From NCBI GenBank assembly GCA_964580235.1, contig CAZOJY010000065.1:1-19496 (forward strand): 19,496 bases of DNA, read 5' to 3'. The translations under genes and the position numbers were made by a program. The first letter of the stretch is position 1. Each line of letters begins with the position of its first letter. Origin of the DNA: G020348385 sp964580235. GTDB taxonomy: Bacteria > Acidobacteriota > Aminicenantia > Aminicenantales > Aminicenantaceae. Of this stretch, positions 1 to 8,258 are shown piece after piece. A model generated the notes under the pieces. That model was not told the DNA's origin, ran no database searches, and worked only from the letters and a program-made list of their open reading frames with translations.

Positions 1-1
1 A

Positions 2-262
2 CTTTCTAATCAACAGGCTTACTTTGTTTTTAAAAACATTTTTTCTTCTTACTCCACCTTTGAATTTTATGCCGAAAAACGATCCCCATCTTCCGGAAGC
101 AACAATCAAATCTATCAAGCCCGATGGTCCTTTCGAGATAAAAAAAATAACGATCAATACCTGTTTTACATCTTTTTTTATCTGATAAAGGAAACTTCCC
201 GGGAAGGCAAAACATCACAATCAAGTTGGAAAATCACAGAAATTAAGGCAAAGAAAGTTTGA
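2..262 (+). CDS. C-terminal part of an unidentified protein, possibly NTF2-like/DUF4783-like (5' end outside window)
   Basis: Frame 2 is open from the window edge to a TGA at 260-262, giving 86 residues. That TGA overlaps the TTG start of the histidine kinase in a TTGA junction. The peptide alternates aromatic and polar residues (YFVFKNIFSSY, FEFYAEKRS, YQARWSF, YLFYIFFYLIKE) and ends with WKITEIKAKKV. The pattern 'aromatic-rich strand, then W-x-I-x-E-I near the C-terminus' recalls small alpha/beta domains of the NTF2-like or DUF4783 type. That resemblance is from memory and weak. The four-base overlap is the best evidence that this is a real gene, translated together with the kinase. Confidence 0.6.
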   Translation, partial: LSNQQAYFVFKNIFSSYSTFEFYAEKRSPSSGSNNQIYQARWSFRDKKNNDQYLFYIFFYLIKETSREGKTSQSSWKITEIKAKKV

Positions 263-3200
263 GAAAAAAATTTTTATATGCCTTTGTGATTGGCACCATC
301 CTTTCTCTATTCCTGTATTTGCTTTCCTTATTTCTTCCGTCCCTCCTCTTATCCCATTATTATGACAGAAGTCTCAGACAGCTGAAAAACACCGCCGAGT
401 CCATAAAAAGAGATTTCAGAGAGATTCTGAAGAAAATCGACAACACAAGAAACCGGGTCCTGCAATCCCCTCTCCCAGAGACAAACGAAGATATGTTTGC
501 GCTATTCAAACATCTTAACCTGAACCCTGAGAAGGAGGGAATCAGCTACTGTGACGAGTTGGGGTATCCCATTCTATGGATGGGAAACATCATCGACTTG
601 AACAGCGTCGACCGCCGGGATGGGATTGGCTATTCATTCCGGCAGGAGAAATGCTCCCTGCTGGTCCGGAACAAAGCTTCGGTTTATCTCGTTCTTGTCA
701 AACAGATCCCCAGCAGAGAATACATCGTTTTTTATCAGTTAGTCGCATTCCTCCCTCGATTCAAGACCCCCTACCTTAAGGAATATCATTTTTTAAACCC
801 AAAGCTGATGCGAAACAGTGATGTCGAGTATTATGACTTCCGGGATGATGTATCCGGATTGGAGAGAATTTTTTCCAGACACAAGGATGAATACGTCGGA
901 GAGCCTGGCCTCCAGGGAGAGGTCCAAACAATCATTTTTCCCTTGAGAAACGAAGACAACAAAATTGTCGCCACCGTCAACCTCAGTTCGCCCTCTCGAT
1001 CATCAAAGATTGCTGATTTCAGAGAGCAGTTGCTCTTTTTCTGCTATATTTTTTTCGGAATTTCTCTATGTTTTTTTCTCCTCTATCTTGTCAAATCCTT
1101 TTCCTTTTACAAAGAACGGAAACTTGTGCCAGAATTGTTGATTATCCTGACATTAGGGGGAATGAGGCTGATTTTTTTTCCTCTCGGAAAATTGGAAAAT
1201 ATCCGAACTCTCCCGATTTTCTCTCCCGCTTCGGCAAGCTTCCTGTCCATCGGGAATTTTACCAAATCTCCAGCGGATATTTTTCTGACGGCATTTTTTC
1301 TTTTTTTGATCATCGGGAGTGTTCTTTTTTATGCCAAAGAATACTTCGTCAAGGAAAAAAGCAAAAACACCCTGGTTTTATCACTCGTTCCGAATATTTT
1401 TTCTGTGGTCCTTTCCCTTGTTATGCTTTACATATTCCAGGTTTTTTTAGAACGTGTTGTCTTTCACTCTAACCTGAACTTTCTTGGCTTTTCTTTAAAG
1501 CCCTCTTTTTTCCTCCTCCACCTCAGCATTTTCCTATTTTTTCTTGTGTTTGTATTGGTAAGTTTTGCCCTGTTCCGGTTTACTTTCCATTTTTCTGCAA
1601 ATTTTGTTCTTTCGTTATCGATATTAATCGCTGGATTTGCTGTTTTTGCCTTCATTCTAAGGGACAAAATCCATCCCTTATTTTTTTTGATCCAGGGCAT
1701 TATTCTCTTTTTAATTTTTGTGTTTGCCCGCTTTCCAAACCTTTTACAGAAAAAAGAAATCGTGTTTCCCGTATTTCTGCTGGCCATTTTCCTTGTTTAT
1801 CCCTCTATCCAACAAACCTTCTCCCAGAAAAGCAGGCGCATCACTCAGAACTTCCTCCAAAACATCATAAGATCCCAGGAAACATGGGGAACCTATCTGA
1901 TCGATAACTCCTTGCCGGAAATCGAAAGGAAATCCGAAACAATCACTGCCTTTTTTCAGAATCCCGAACAATATGACCTGGCTCAAACCTTATGGGATGA
2001 AACACTGATTGCAAAATTCAACTGGTATTCGAGTCTCGAACTCCTCAGCCCCGAAGGGATCATCTTGTCTAGATTCTCTCTTAATGTGCCGGAACTTTTT
2101 CAGCTCGAGTTTGAACTTCCCCAGAGCAAAGAGTGGATTGTTTCCCGCCACAGCCTTTTGTTCATGGGGATCGAAAAAGAATTTCTTATCGGGTACAGAG
2201 ACTGGTTTAACGGCGACAGGCATATCGGAAGAATTATCATCTATCTGTCTGTGGACTACGATATGCTTCCTTTTCTGTATTCGGCCAATCCTTATTTCGA
2301 ACTCTTGCGGATTACAACGATACCTTCCCTCAATCAACATGATCTGGGATTTGCGATTTTCGATCTCGATGGAAAATTGCTTTTTAATCCAAACAACATT
2401 TCAACCGGAATTCCCTTGTCAACGCTCCAGGAGATTCGGTCTTCATCTAAAGCTCTATGGAGATCTTTCGAGGATAAAGAAAATAAATTCAGCAGCTTAT
2501 TCTTTAAAAACAACAACAAAATCTATTCTTTATTCTTTCCGGAAAAAACCTTTCTCGACCATTCTGTCGGTTTTCTCAGGATATTTTTCCTCTATCTCCT
2601 CTTTTTGCTGATATTCCTGTTCACTTTATCGTTGGCAACAAGCAGAAAAAAAATTAAAAATCCCCTCTGGTCTTTCTCCAACCGCGTTTACATTTCCTTT
2701 GTCGCCATCGCCATCATTCCGCTCCTCCTGTTCACATACTCAACCAGAAATTTCGTCAGGAAAATGTTCTCACAGCAAATAACAGAAAAAGCAGAGGTTC
2801 ACGCCAACTTCGCGCGAAGAGTTGTGGAAGAATACTTCATTCTTCAACAGGAAGAGCAGCTATCTTTAACTCTCCCTCCGGATAACGTGATGCTCGTGAT
2901 CAGTTCCACCATTTCAAACGACGTGAATCTTTATCAGGATGGTTTTCTCATCTCATCGAGCCGCCGGGAATTTTTCGACTACGGCATCCTCCCAGAGATG
3001 ATCGACGGAGAGGTCTTTTATAAAATCCAGTACGAAAATAATCCATTTTACTCCCAGACCCAAAAAATAGGGAACTATTTCTTTCACACCCTCACCATTC
3101 CTTATCCTTTTCAAGACTCATTGCTGCTTATTTCTCTCCCCTTTCCCCTGGAGCAGCAAGAAATTTCCAAAGCCACCAGGAAGCTCCTCGAATTTTTCTT

Positions 3201-4104
3201 CTTTATTTCTTCATTTTTCATATTGACCGTGCTTCTATTCGCAAGAGGTATAGGCAGCATGATCATAACACCGATCAAAAAACTTCTTGCCGGAACGAGA
3301 GAAGTTAGCCTGGGGAACCTGGAAATATCCATCCCCCATAAACATGACGATGAAATGAAGACTTTAATCGATGGTTTCAACGCGATGGTTGAAAGCCTGA
3401 AAAAACACCAGCAGGAAATGGCTGAAATGAGCAAAAAAGTCACGTGGGCCGAGATGGCCCGCAAGGTGGCTCACGAGATAAAAAATCCTCTCACTCCCAT
3501 CCAGCTTTCCGCGGAACATTTGTTAAGAGTCTACAACGATAAAAAAGAAAATTTCGAAGAAACTCTCAACGAATCGACTTCGTACATAATAAAGGAAGTC
3601 GAAAATCTGCGAAGAATCGCAAAGGAATTTCTCGAAATTTCGAAAGAATCGGCTCTCCAAAAAGAACCCTTTGATTTCAAAGAAGCTATCAAGGATACGA
3701 TTTCTCCGTACAAAAAAGTATTTGCCGAACGCATCACACTGGTTGAAAGCTATCAAGGAGAAGATTTCACTTACAACGGAGATAGATCCAAAATACAGAT
3801 TGCCCTGCGCAACATCTTCACCAATGCGGTCGAGGCTCTAGGAGAGCAGGGGGAAATCCTGGTCAAGCTGTCGCGGGGAAAAACAGGCCTGACAGTCGAA
3901 ATCAATGACTCAGGCGTGGGGATGGATCAGGAAACACTCGACCAAATTTTTGAGCCATATTTCTCCACAAAAGAAGTGGGGACAGGATTAGGGCTTTCAA
4001 TTGCAAAAAAAATCATCAAGGACCACGAGGGAAAAATCGAAGCCGCGAGCAAAAAAAATATGGGAACAAAAATCACGATCTTCCTGCCGGCGGAAAATCC
4101 ATAA
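259..4104 (+). CDS. Large membrane sensor histidine kinase, NtrY-like
   Basis: The 1281-residue product should sense an extracytoplasmic or membrane signal and phosphorylate a response regulator that is not in this window. Its C-terminus is a canonical kinase: a HAMP-like linker at about 996-1050, a DHp motif VAHEIKNPLTP with phospho-acceptor His1072, N box RNIFTNAVEAL (1184-1194), G1 box DSGVGMD (1217-1223) and G2 box GTGLGLSI (1241-1248). HEIKNPLTPIQ followed by FEPYFSTK is typical of NtrY-type kinases. The N-terminal thousand residues are unusual: a membrane helix at 9-33, an extracytoplasmic segment to about 255, roughly eight hydrophobic segments between 257 and 515, a second extracytoplasmic region to about 767, helices near 769-793 and 809-827, a third loop, and a last helix at 976-995. 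I see no PAS domain. The TTG start overlaps the upstream stop. Known NtrY proteins are around 700-800 residues, so this is much larger. Kinase identity is certain; the signal is unknown. Confidence 0.95.
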   Translation: MRKKFLYAFVIGTILSLFLYLLSLFLPSLLLSHYYDRSLRQLKNTAESIKRDFREILKKIDNTRNRVLQSPLPETNEDMFALFKHLNLNPEKEGISYCDELGYPILWMGNIIDLNSVDRRDGIGYSFRQEKCSLLVRNKASVYLVLVKQIPSREYIVFYQLVAFLPRFKTPYLKEYHFLNPKLMRNSDVEYYDFRDDVSGLERIFSRHKDEYVGEPGLQGEVQTIIFPLRNEDNKIVATVNLSSPSRSSKIADFREQLLFFCYIFFGISLCFFLLYLVKSFSFYKERKLVPELLIILTLGGMRLIFFPLGKLENIRTLPIFSPASASFLSIGNFTKSPADIFLTAFFLFLIIGSVLFYAKEYFVKEKSKNTLVLSLVPNIFSVVLSLVMLYIFQVFLERVVFHSNLNFLGFSLKPSFFLLHLSIFLFFLVFVLVSFALFRFTFHFSANFVLSLSILIAGFAVFAFILRDKIHPLFFLIQGIILFLIFVFARFPNLLQKKEIVFPVFLLAIFLVYPSIQQTFSQKSRRITQNFLQNIIRSQETWGTYLIDNSLPEIERKSETITAFFQNPEQYDLAQTLWDETLIAKFNWYSSLELLSPEGIILSRFSLNVPELFQLEFELPQSKEWIVSRHSLLFMGIEKEFLIGYRDWFNGDRHIGRIIIYLSVDYDMLPFLYSANPYFELLRITTIPSLNQHDLGFAIFDLDGKLLFNPNNISTGIPLSTLQEIRSSSKALWRSFEDKENKFSSLFFKNNNKIYSLFFPEKTFLDHSVGFLRIFFLYLLFLLIFLFTLSLATSRKKIKNPLWSFSNRVYISFVAIAIIPLLLFTYSTRNFVRKMFSQQITEKAEVHANFARRVVEEYFILQQEEQLSLTLPPDNVMLVISSTISNDVNLYQDGFLISSSRREFFDYGILPEMIDGEVFYKIQYENNPFYSQTQKIGNYFFHTLTIPYPFQDSLLLISLPFPLEQQEISKATRKLLEFFFFISSFFILTVLLFARGIGSMIITPIKKLLAGTREVSLGNLEISIPHKHDDEMKTLIDGFNAMVESLKKHQQEMAEMSKKVTWAEMARKVAHEIKNPLTPIQLSAEHLLRVYNDKKENFEETLNESTSYIIKEVENLRRIAKEFLEISKESALQKEPFDFKEAIKDTISPYKKVFAERITLVESYQGEDFTYNGDRSKIQIALRNIFTNAVEALGEQGEILVKLSRGKTGLTVEINDSGVGMDQETLDQIFEPYFSTKEVGTGLGLSIAKKIIKDHEGKIEAASKKNMGTKITIFLPAENP

Positions 4105-4185
4105 CACAGTGTCAGGCAAAAAAGGAGCGGTTGAACCGACTAAATAACTAGAAATTTTTGTTTATTTGTGGAAGAATGATTTAAA

Positions 4186-5112
4186 ATGAACAGATCAAGA
4201 TTAACTCTTGTTTTTGGGATCGTTGTTTTATTGGCGCTTTCTTCCCCTCTGACAGGAGAAAAAATCAGCCTCAAGATCAGTTACAACACGGCATCCATAA
4301 GCAAAGGAGACCTGAACACCTGGATCGATTCATACAATACCCGATGGATTGATTGGCAGTCCAAATACAGCGGCCAGCTCGAGGGCCGGCTCAATCCCCT
4401 AAAATACGGCCCGAAGTATGAGGTAGAATTGAGAATCCCTCTTTTCCTTGGATTAGCCCTTAATCTCAGCGGGAGCCATTTCAAAAGCATGGATGCAGGG
4501 ACATTCAATTTTAATTACAACACGGAGAATAAAACTGAAAAAGACACCATAGAGAACCATGTCCAGGGCATCCCAGTGAAAATTGGATTCTCCTATTCTC
4601 AGGCTCTGCCCTTTTTAGAAAAGCTGTATCTTATTGCGGGAGTGGGAAGACATATTGCCTTTCTCAAATACTCCTTTGCCGAAAAATATGAGCTGAGAAT
4701 AGGAGATGCAAACACCTATGTATTGAATCAAAATTTTTCTTACAATTCCGAAGCTCTTGGCTTTTATGCGACTTTGGGTGCAGAATATGATCTGATCAAG
4801 CAGATTGCCGTTGTGATCGAGGCAGAAAAAGTCTGGTCCAAAGCAGCTGGTTTCAAAGGACCGTATGCCGTGGATTTTTACGATCCCTTCGAAAACTCTC
4901 GAACGAAGGAAACGGGCAAAGCCTCGCTCTATTTTTACGAACAAAAGCATGGATGGAGCAATTCCTATTATTCCTCTTTTGCAGGGCACAAAATAAAGCC
5001 CGAAGATCCTGAAGATTATCCTGGGGGAGTCGTGGACATCCGGAACCTCAGACAAGGAGAATTTGACATCGGTACGTTTTCCTTCAAAATCGGCATCCGG
5101 TTCAAATTTTAA
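4186..5112 (+). CDS. Putative outer-membrane beta-barrel protein
   Basis: The 308-residue protein starts with a classic signal peptide: MNRSR, a hydrophobic core (LTLVFGIVVLLALSS), then a cleavage region near PLTGE, about residue 25. The mature part has many alternating strands (VELRIPLFLGLALNLSG, LYLIAGVGRHIAFLKY, LGFYATLGAEYDL) separated by polar, Asn/Tyr-rich loops. It ends FKIGIRFKF, with the terminal Phe expected for BAM-dependent insertion. I do not recognise a family, and porin, transporter or structural barrel are all possible. It lies 81 bases after the kinase and 14 bases before the flavodoxin. A GGAAG sequence at 4170-4174 is the likely ribosome-binding site. Outer-membrane location is inferred with good confidence; function is unknown. 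Confidence 0.75.
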   Translation: MNRSRLTLVFGIVVLLALSSPLTGEKISLKISYNTASISKGDLNTWIDSYNTRWIDWQSKYSGQLEGRLNPLKYGPKYEVELRIPLFLGLALNLSGSHFKSMDAGTFNFNYNTENKTEKDTIENHVQGIPVKIGFSYSQALPFLEKLYLIAGVGRHIAFLKYSFAEKYELRIGDANTYVLNQNFSYNSEALGFYATLGAEYDLIKQIAVVIEAEKVWSKAAGFKGPYAVDFYDPFENSRTKETGKASLYFYEQKHGWSNSYYSSFAGHKIKPEDPEDYPGGVVDIRNLRQGEFDIGTFSFKIGIRFKF

Positions 5113-5126
5113 GGAATCCAATCAGC

Positions 5127-5627
5127 ATGTCCAAAATGCTCGTAACATATGTCAGCTGGACAGGAAATACAAAAAAAGTGGCAGAGGTTATCTTTGCAGC
5201 TTTGGAAGGGGACAAAACAATCAGGCCGTCCGATGAGGTCCAAAATCTTGATGATTACGATCTCATTTTCATAGGCTTCCCAGTGCACTCCCACAGCGTT
5301 CCCTATAAAATAGAGGAGCTGATAAAAAAAATCCCTGCCGGAAAAAAAATTGCCCTGTTCTCCACACACGGATCACTTGCCGGCAGCAGGCTCTCCCGGG
5401 AAGCTCTGGAACACGCTTCAATCCTCGCGTTTAACTCCAAAATAATAGGTACATTTTCATGCCGGGGAAAGGTTTCCCTCCAGGCTATGGAAGTGTTGGG
5501 CAGATCCCCTGAACACAAAGCATGGGTAGAAATGGCAGCTTCGGCCCGGACTCATCCGGATAACCATGACTTGGAAGACGCCAGATCCTTTGCCAAATGG
5601 ATTATGATGTTAAACCACCAGGACTGA
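5127..5627 (+). CDS. Flavodoxin-family protein
   Basis: The 166-residue cytoplasmic protein has the short-chain flavodoxin layout. The first strand LVTYVSWTGNT ends in an FMN-phosphate loop (S10-W-T-G-N-T15). A second strand-loop DLIFIGFPVHSHS (about 45-57) probably contacts the isoalloxazine ring. A third strand KIALFSTHGS (about 74-83) and a Cys-containing GTFSCRGKVS segment follow. Such proteins carry single electrons or hydride equivalents between flavoenzymes and iron-sulfur partners. The partner cannot be named from the neighbourhood, because the upstream gene is an outer-membrane protein. BilS-type or other specialised flavodoxins are possible. The gene ends only 7 bases from the convergent meaB stop, with no recognisable terminator hairpin between them. 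Confidence 0.85.
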   Translation: MSKMLVTYVSWTGNTKKVAEVIFAALEGDKTIRPSDEVQNLDDYDLIFIGFPVHSHSVPYKIEELIKKIPAGKKIALFSTHGSLAGSRLSREALEHASILAFNSKIIGTFSCRGKVSLQAMEVLGRSPEHKAWVEMAASARTHPDNHDLEDARSFAKWIMMLNHQD

Positions 5628-5634
5628 CATATTT

Positions 5635-6606
5635 TTAGCGGCCATTCCCATTTGATCCATCTTTTTTATCATTCTCGTTTTTTTTCAACCTTCCGATAAT
5701 CTGATCTGCAACAGTATAAGGGTCTATCTCCCGCCGGTAGATTTTTGCGATGAACTCTTCAAACTCAGCATCCGAGATATTATCAGAGACCGCCTTGTAT
5801 AACTTGTCGCTTACGATGTCTTTTAACATCCAAGAGATCAATCTCTTCTTCCGAGAAACCCGAAGGACATGATCGCTCTCCGACCGGGCTCTCTGAATTT
5901 CTTCAAAAAGAGCTTGAATGCCCTGTCCCTCGGTGGCAACGGTTTTAACAACAGGAGGAATCGATTTCTGCTTCAATCCCAAATCCAGCATGGCACGCAG
6001 CTGTTTTTCTGTTTTATCCGCCTCCGGAGAATCTGCTTTATTGAGGACAAATATATCGGCAATTTCCATTAATCCCGCTTTAAAAGCCTGAATTTCATCT
6101 CCGGCTCCAGGGATTAACACAACGAGAATAATATCGGCAAATTTAACCACTTCCACCTCATCCTGTCCCACGCCTACTGTTTCCAAAAGAATAACGTCTT
6201 TTCCTGATGCTTCGAGGATGGCGATGGCTTCACCCGAAGCTCTGGCTAAACCCCCGAGCTGGCCCCGGGTAGCCATGCTTCGGATGAATACCCCCGGATC
6301 TGTACTGTGTCTCATCATCCTGATGCGATCTCCAAGGATCGCTCCCCCGGTAAATGGGCTGGAAGGGTCTACGGCTATGATCCCCATTTGTTTGTTGTCT
6401 TTTCTCATGAATCCGATCAATTTGTCGACTACAGTGCTTTTCCCCGAACCCGGTGAGCCTGTAATGCCGATAATGGAAGATTTTCCTGTGTGAGGGAACA
6501 GTTGCTTCAACAGGTTTTGGGCTTCACGGTTGTTATTTTCGACCATGGAAATCCCTCTGGCGATAGCGCGAGATTTCCCATCAAGAATCTGTTGTACCAA
6601 ATCCAT
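5635..6606 (-). CDS. meaB: MeaB-type G-protein chaperone of methylmalonyl-CoA mutase
   Basis: This SIMIBI-class GTPase loads adenosylcobalamin onto methylmalonyl-CoA mutase (or a related acyl-CoA mutase) and protects it from inactivation. Visible motifs are the P-loop GSPGSGKST, the VDPSSPFTGGAILGDRIRM segment, ETVGVGQDEVEV (switch region) and NKAD for guanine recognition. The C-terminal helical arm contains the IYRREIDPYTVADQII segment. I place the start at the ATG at 6606, giving 323 residues, because an AGG sequence sits 9 bases upstream and homologues begin at this point. A TTG at 6615 would add three residues but has no room for a ribosome-binding site. It lies 15 bases after the acyl-CoA dehydrogenase, so the two are probably co-transcribed and both serve acyl-CoA metabolism. 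No mutase gene is in the window. Confidence 0.95.
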   Translation of the reverse strand: MDLVQQILDGKSRAIARGISMVENNNREAQNLLKQLFPHTGKSSIIGITGSPGSGKSTVVDKLIGFMRKDNKQMGIIAVDPSSPFTGGAILGDRIRMMRHSTDPGVFIRSMATRGQLGGLARASGEAIAILEASGKDVILLETVGVGQDEVEVVKFADIILVVLIPGAGDEIQAFKAGLMEIADIFVLNKADSPEADKTEKQLRAMLDLGLKQKSIPPVVKTVATEGQGIQALFEEIQRARSESDHVLRVSRKKRLISWMLKDIVSDKLYKAVSDNISDAEFEEFIAKIYRREIDPYTVADQIIGRLKKNENDKKDGSNGNGR

Positions 6607-6615
6607 TTTGTTCAA

Positions 6616-6630
6616 CCTGAATTATTCAGG
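6616..6630. repeat. 15-bp perfect palindrome filling the gap between acyl-CoA dehydrogenase and meaB
   Basis: CCTGAATTATTCAGG has perfect 7-base arms around one central base. It occupies precisely the space between the dehydrogenase stop (TAG at 6631-6633) and the possible TTG start of meaB at 6615. On the coding strand its last three bases (AGG) are the only ribosome-binding candidate for the meaB ATG, so folding could modulate meaB translation. AACCTGAATTATTCA (6614-6628) recurs at 16743-16757 inside the mobile element. One shared 15-mer in a window this size could be chance. Confidence 0.5.
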
Positions 6631-7776
6631 CTAGTATTCTGAGAGAACCTTTTGTGCGATAATCCACCGCTGGACTTCCGAAGTTCCTTCTCCTATGGTG
6701 GCCAATTTTGAATCCCTGTAGAATTTTTCAACAGGATAGTCCTTGGTGAATCCATACCCTCCGTGAATTTGGACAGCCATTGAGGAGGATTTCACGGCCA
6801 ATTCGCTGGCGAAAAGCTTCGCCATTGCGGATTCTTTAGGGATCTTCTTTCCTTGATCTTCAAGGCACGCAGCTCGATAGGTGAGGAGCCGCGCCGCATC
6901 TAATTCTGTAAATCCATCGGCAAGCATCCACTGTATGGCTTGAAAATCAGCGATGGGTTGGTCAAACTGGACTCTTTCCTTGGAATATTTAAGCGCTGAT
7001 TCCAAGGCCCCGGCAGCGATTCCCAATGAAAAACCGGCGATGCTTACGCGGCCTCCATCCAACACCGCCATGGCCTGCCGGTATCCTTTTCCCTCTTTGC
7101 CTATAAGATTTTCTTCAGGCACTTTTACATCCTCAAAAATAAGTTCAGCCGTATCGGCCGATCTTATCCCGAGTTTGTCTTCTTTTTTACCCACTTGAAA
7201 CCCATCCATCCCTTTTTCCAGGATAAAGGCCGATATCCCATTTCTTTTTTTCCCGGGATCGGTCATCGCCATGACCACATGAATTTCAGCCAGGGAACCA
7301 TTCGTGATGAAAAGCTTGCTTCCGTTGAGAATCCAAAAATCCCCCTCTTTTTCTGCCTTCGTCTTCAAGGCGGCTGCATCCGACCCAGCGCCTGATTCAG
7401 TCAGTCCCCAAGCACCCAGCGTCTCCCCTGCCGCCAATCTGTTTAAATATTTTCTTTTTTGCTCTTCAGAGGCAAACAGATTGAGATGGTTGGAACAAAG
7501 AGAATTATGAGCGGCAACAACCAACCCGACAGAAGGATCAACCTTTGAGATTTCTTCAAGGATGATAACGTAATCGCAGTTAGAGTATCCTGCTCCCGAA
7601 TACTCAGGGGGGATGATAATTCCCAACAGACCCATCTTCGCTAATTTTTGAGTCAAATTATCTGGCCATTCCCCCATCCTGTCGCTTTCTTTGATCAGGG
7701 GCCGTATTTCTTTCTCCGCGAATTTCCTGATGGAATCCTTTAATATCTCCTGCTCTTCTGTCAGCAAAAAATCCAT
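6631..7776 (-). CDS. Acyl-CoA dehydrogenase (short/branched-chain type)
   Basis: This FAD enzyme makes the alpha,beta double bond in acyl-CoA thioesters and passes electrons to an electron-transfer flavoprotein. At 381 residues it has the usual length, with the family order of N-terminal helical domain, central beta domain and C-terminal helical domain. Visible signatures are WGLTESGAGSD (about 138-148), the FAD/substrate segment GSKLFITNG, RVQFDQPIADFQAIQ, and QIHGGYGFTKDYPVEKFYRDSKLATIGEGTSEVQ. Glu363 in IGEGTSE is at the catalytic-base position used by butyryl/medium-chain dehydrogenases. The ATG at 7776 follows a good AAGGAGA ribosome-binding site. Chain-length specificity cannot be told from sequence. 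It is the first gene of a probable two-gene unit with meaB and lies downstream of an FNR-type box. Confidence 0.95.
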   Translation of the reverse strand: MDFLLTEEQEILKDSIRKFAEKEIRPLIKESDRMGEWPDNLTQKLAKMGLLGIIIPPEYSGAGYSNCDYVIILEEISKVDPSVGLVVAAHNSLCSNHLNLFASEEQKRKYLNRLAAGETLGAWGLTESGAGSDAAALKTKAEKEGDFWILNGSKLFITNGSLAEIHVVMAMTDPGKKRNGISAFILEKGMDGFQVGKKEDKLGIRSADTAELIFEDVKVPEENLIGKEGKGYRQAMAVLDGGRVSIAGFSLGIAAGALESALKYSKERVQFDQPIADFQAIQWMLADGFTELDAARLLTYRAACLEDQGKKIPKESAMAKLFASELAVKSSSMAVQIHGGYGFTKDYPVEKFYRDSKLATIGEGTSEVQRWIIAQKVLSEY

Positions 7777-7829
7777 TCTTTCTCCTTATATCTTAATCCC
7801 ATATTTTCTCTTTCATATTACTTTTACGG

Positions 7830-7843
7830 TTGATATATATCAA
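7830..7843. promoter_or_regulatory. FNR/CRP-family operator (perfect TTGAT-N4-ATCAA)
   Basis: TTGATATATATCAA matches the FNR half-site consensus TTGAT-N4-ATCAA in every defined position. It sits in the 109-bp divergent gap between the acyl-CoA dehydrogenase (-) and the small TRASH-like gene (+), where a regulator site is expected. Its centre is about 60 bp from the dehydrogenase ATG and 50 bp from the small gene's ATG. The palindrome is seen directly. Binding by an oxygen- or redox-responsive FNR/CRP-family regulator is inference; no such regulator is encoded in the window. Confidence 0.55.
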
Positions 7844-7850
7844 GAAGAAT

Positions 7851-7879
7851 TTGACTTGGCGGCATAAATCATCTACCTT
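7851..7879 (+). promoter_or_regulatory. Possible sigma-70-type promoter for the small TRASH-like gene
   Basis: TTGACT (7851-7856), a 17-bp spacer and a weak -10 TACCTT (7874-7879) lie directly before the ATG at 7886. Transcription would begin at or near the start codon, and no ribosome-binding site is visible, so the mRNA could be leaderless. The -10 match is poor. Confidence 0.3.
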
Positions 7880-7885
7880 AAAATT

Positions 7886-8146
7886 ATGTATCAAGGATTT
7901 ATAAAAATAATTTTATATGCCCTGCTTGCCTATATCGTTTACAAATTCATCCGGATTTACCAAAAACTCAGCCCAAAAAGCAATCCCCCCCGCCAATCCA
8001 AACAGATCTCCGGGCTGATGGTGAAAGATGAGATATGTAACACCTATCTTCCTCAAGAAGATGCCATAAAAGAAATGAGGGGTGGAAAGGAATATTTTTT
8101 CTGCTCTAAGCAATGCCGTCAAAAATTCCTGGAATCTAAAAAATGA
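7886..8146 (+). CDS. Small membrane-anchored protein with TRASH/YHS-like metal-binding motif
   Basis: The 86-residue protein has one N-terminal membrane helix (about 4-20: GFIKIILYALLAYIVYK), a basic proline-rich linker, and a C-terminal domain reading MVKDEICNTYLPQEDAI ... GGKEYFFCSKQCRQKF. The Cys...FCSxxCxxxF spacing is that of TRASH/YHS metal-binding domains and resembles the PP0621-type family of short membrane-anchored proteins. Three Cys residues probably bind a metal ion on the cytoplasmic side. It is divergent from the acyl-CoA dehydrogenase and shares its regulatory gap. The function of this family is not established. Confidence 0.75.
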   Translation: MYQGFIKIILYALLAYIVYKFIRIYQKLSPKSNPPRQSKQISGLMVKDEICNTYLPQEDAIKEMRGGKEYFFCSKQCRQKFLESKK

Positions 8147-8258
8147 TCAGCCAGGATTGCAGCCTCCTGGATTATTTGTGGGCCAAAACGACCCGACCGA
8201 AGCGTGGAAATTACCGCGATGGTGACATCGGCGGCTTAATGGAAGAGAATACGCTTGA

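Noticed and set aside
2009..2611. Plus-strand 200-codon frame inside the histidine kinase gene
   Set aside because: It is an out-of-frame shadow of the kinase, rich in Ser and Phe from the same T-rich DNA, with no domain resemblance.
4131..4159. Promoter before the outer-membrane protein gene (TTGAAC at 4131-4136)
   Set aside because: No acceptable -10 lies at the correct spacing; the gene may be read through from the kinase.
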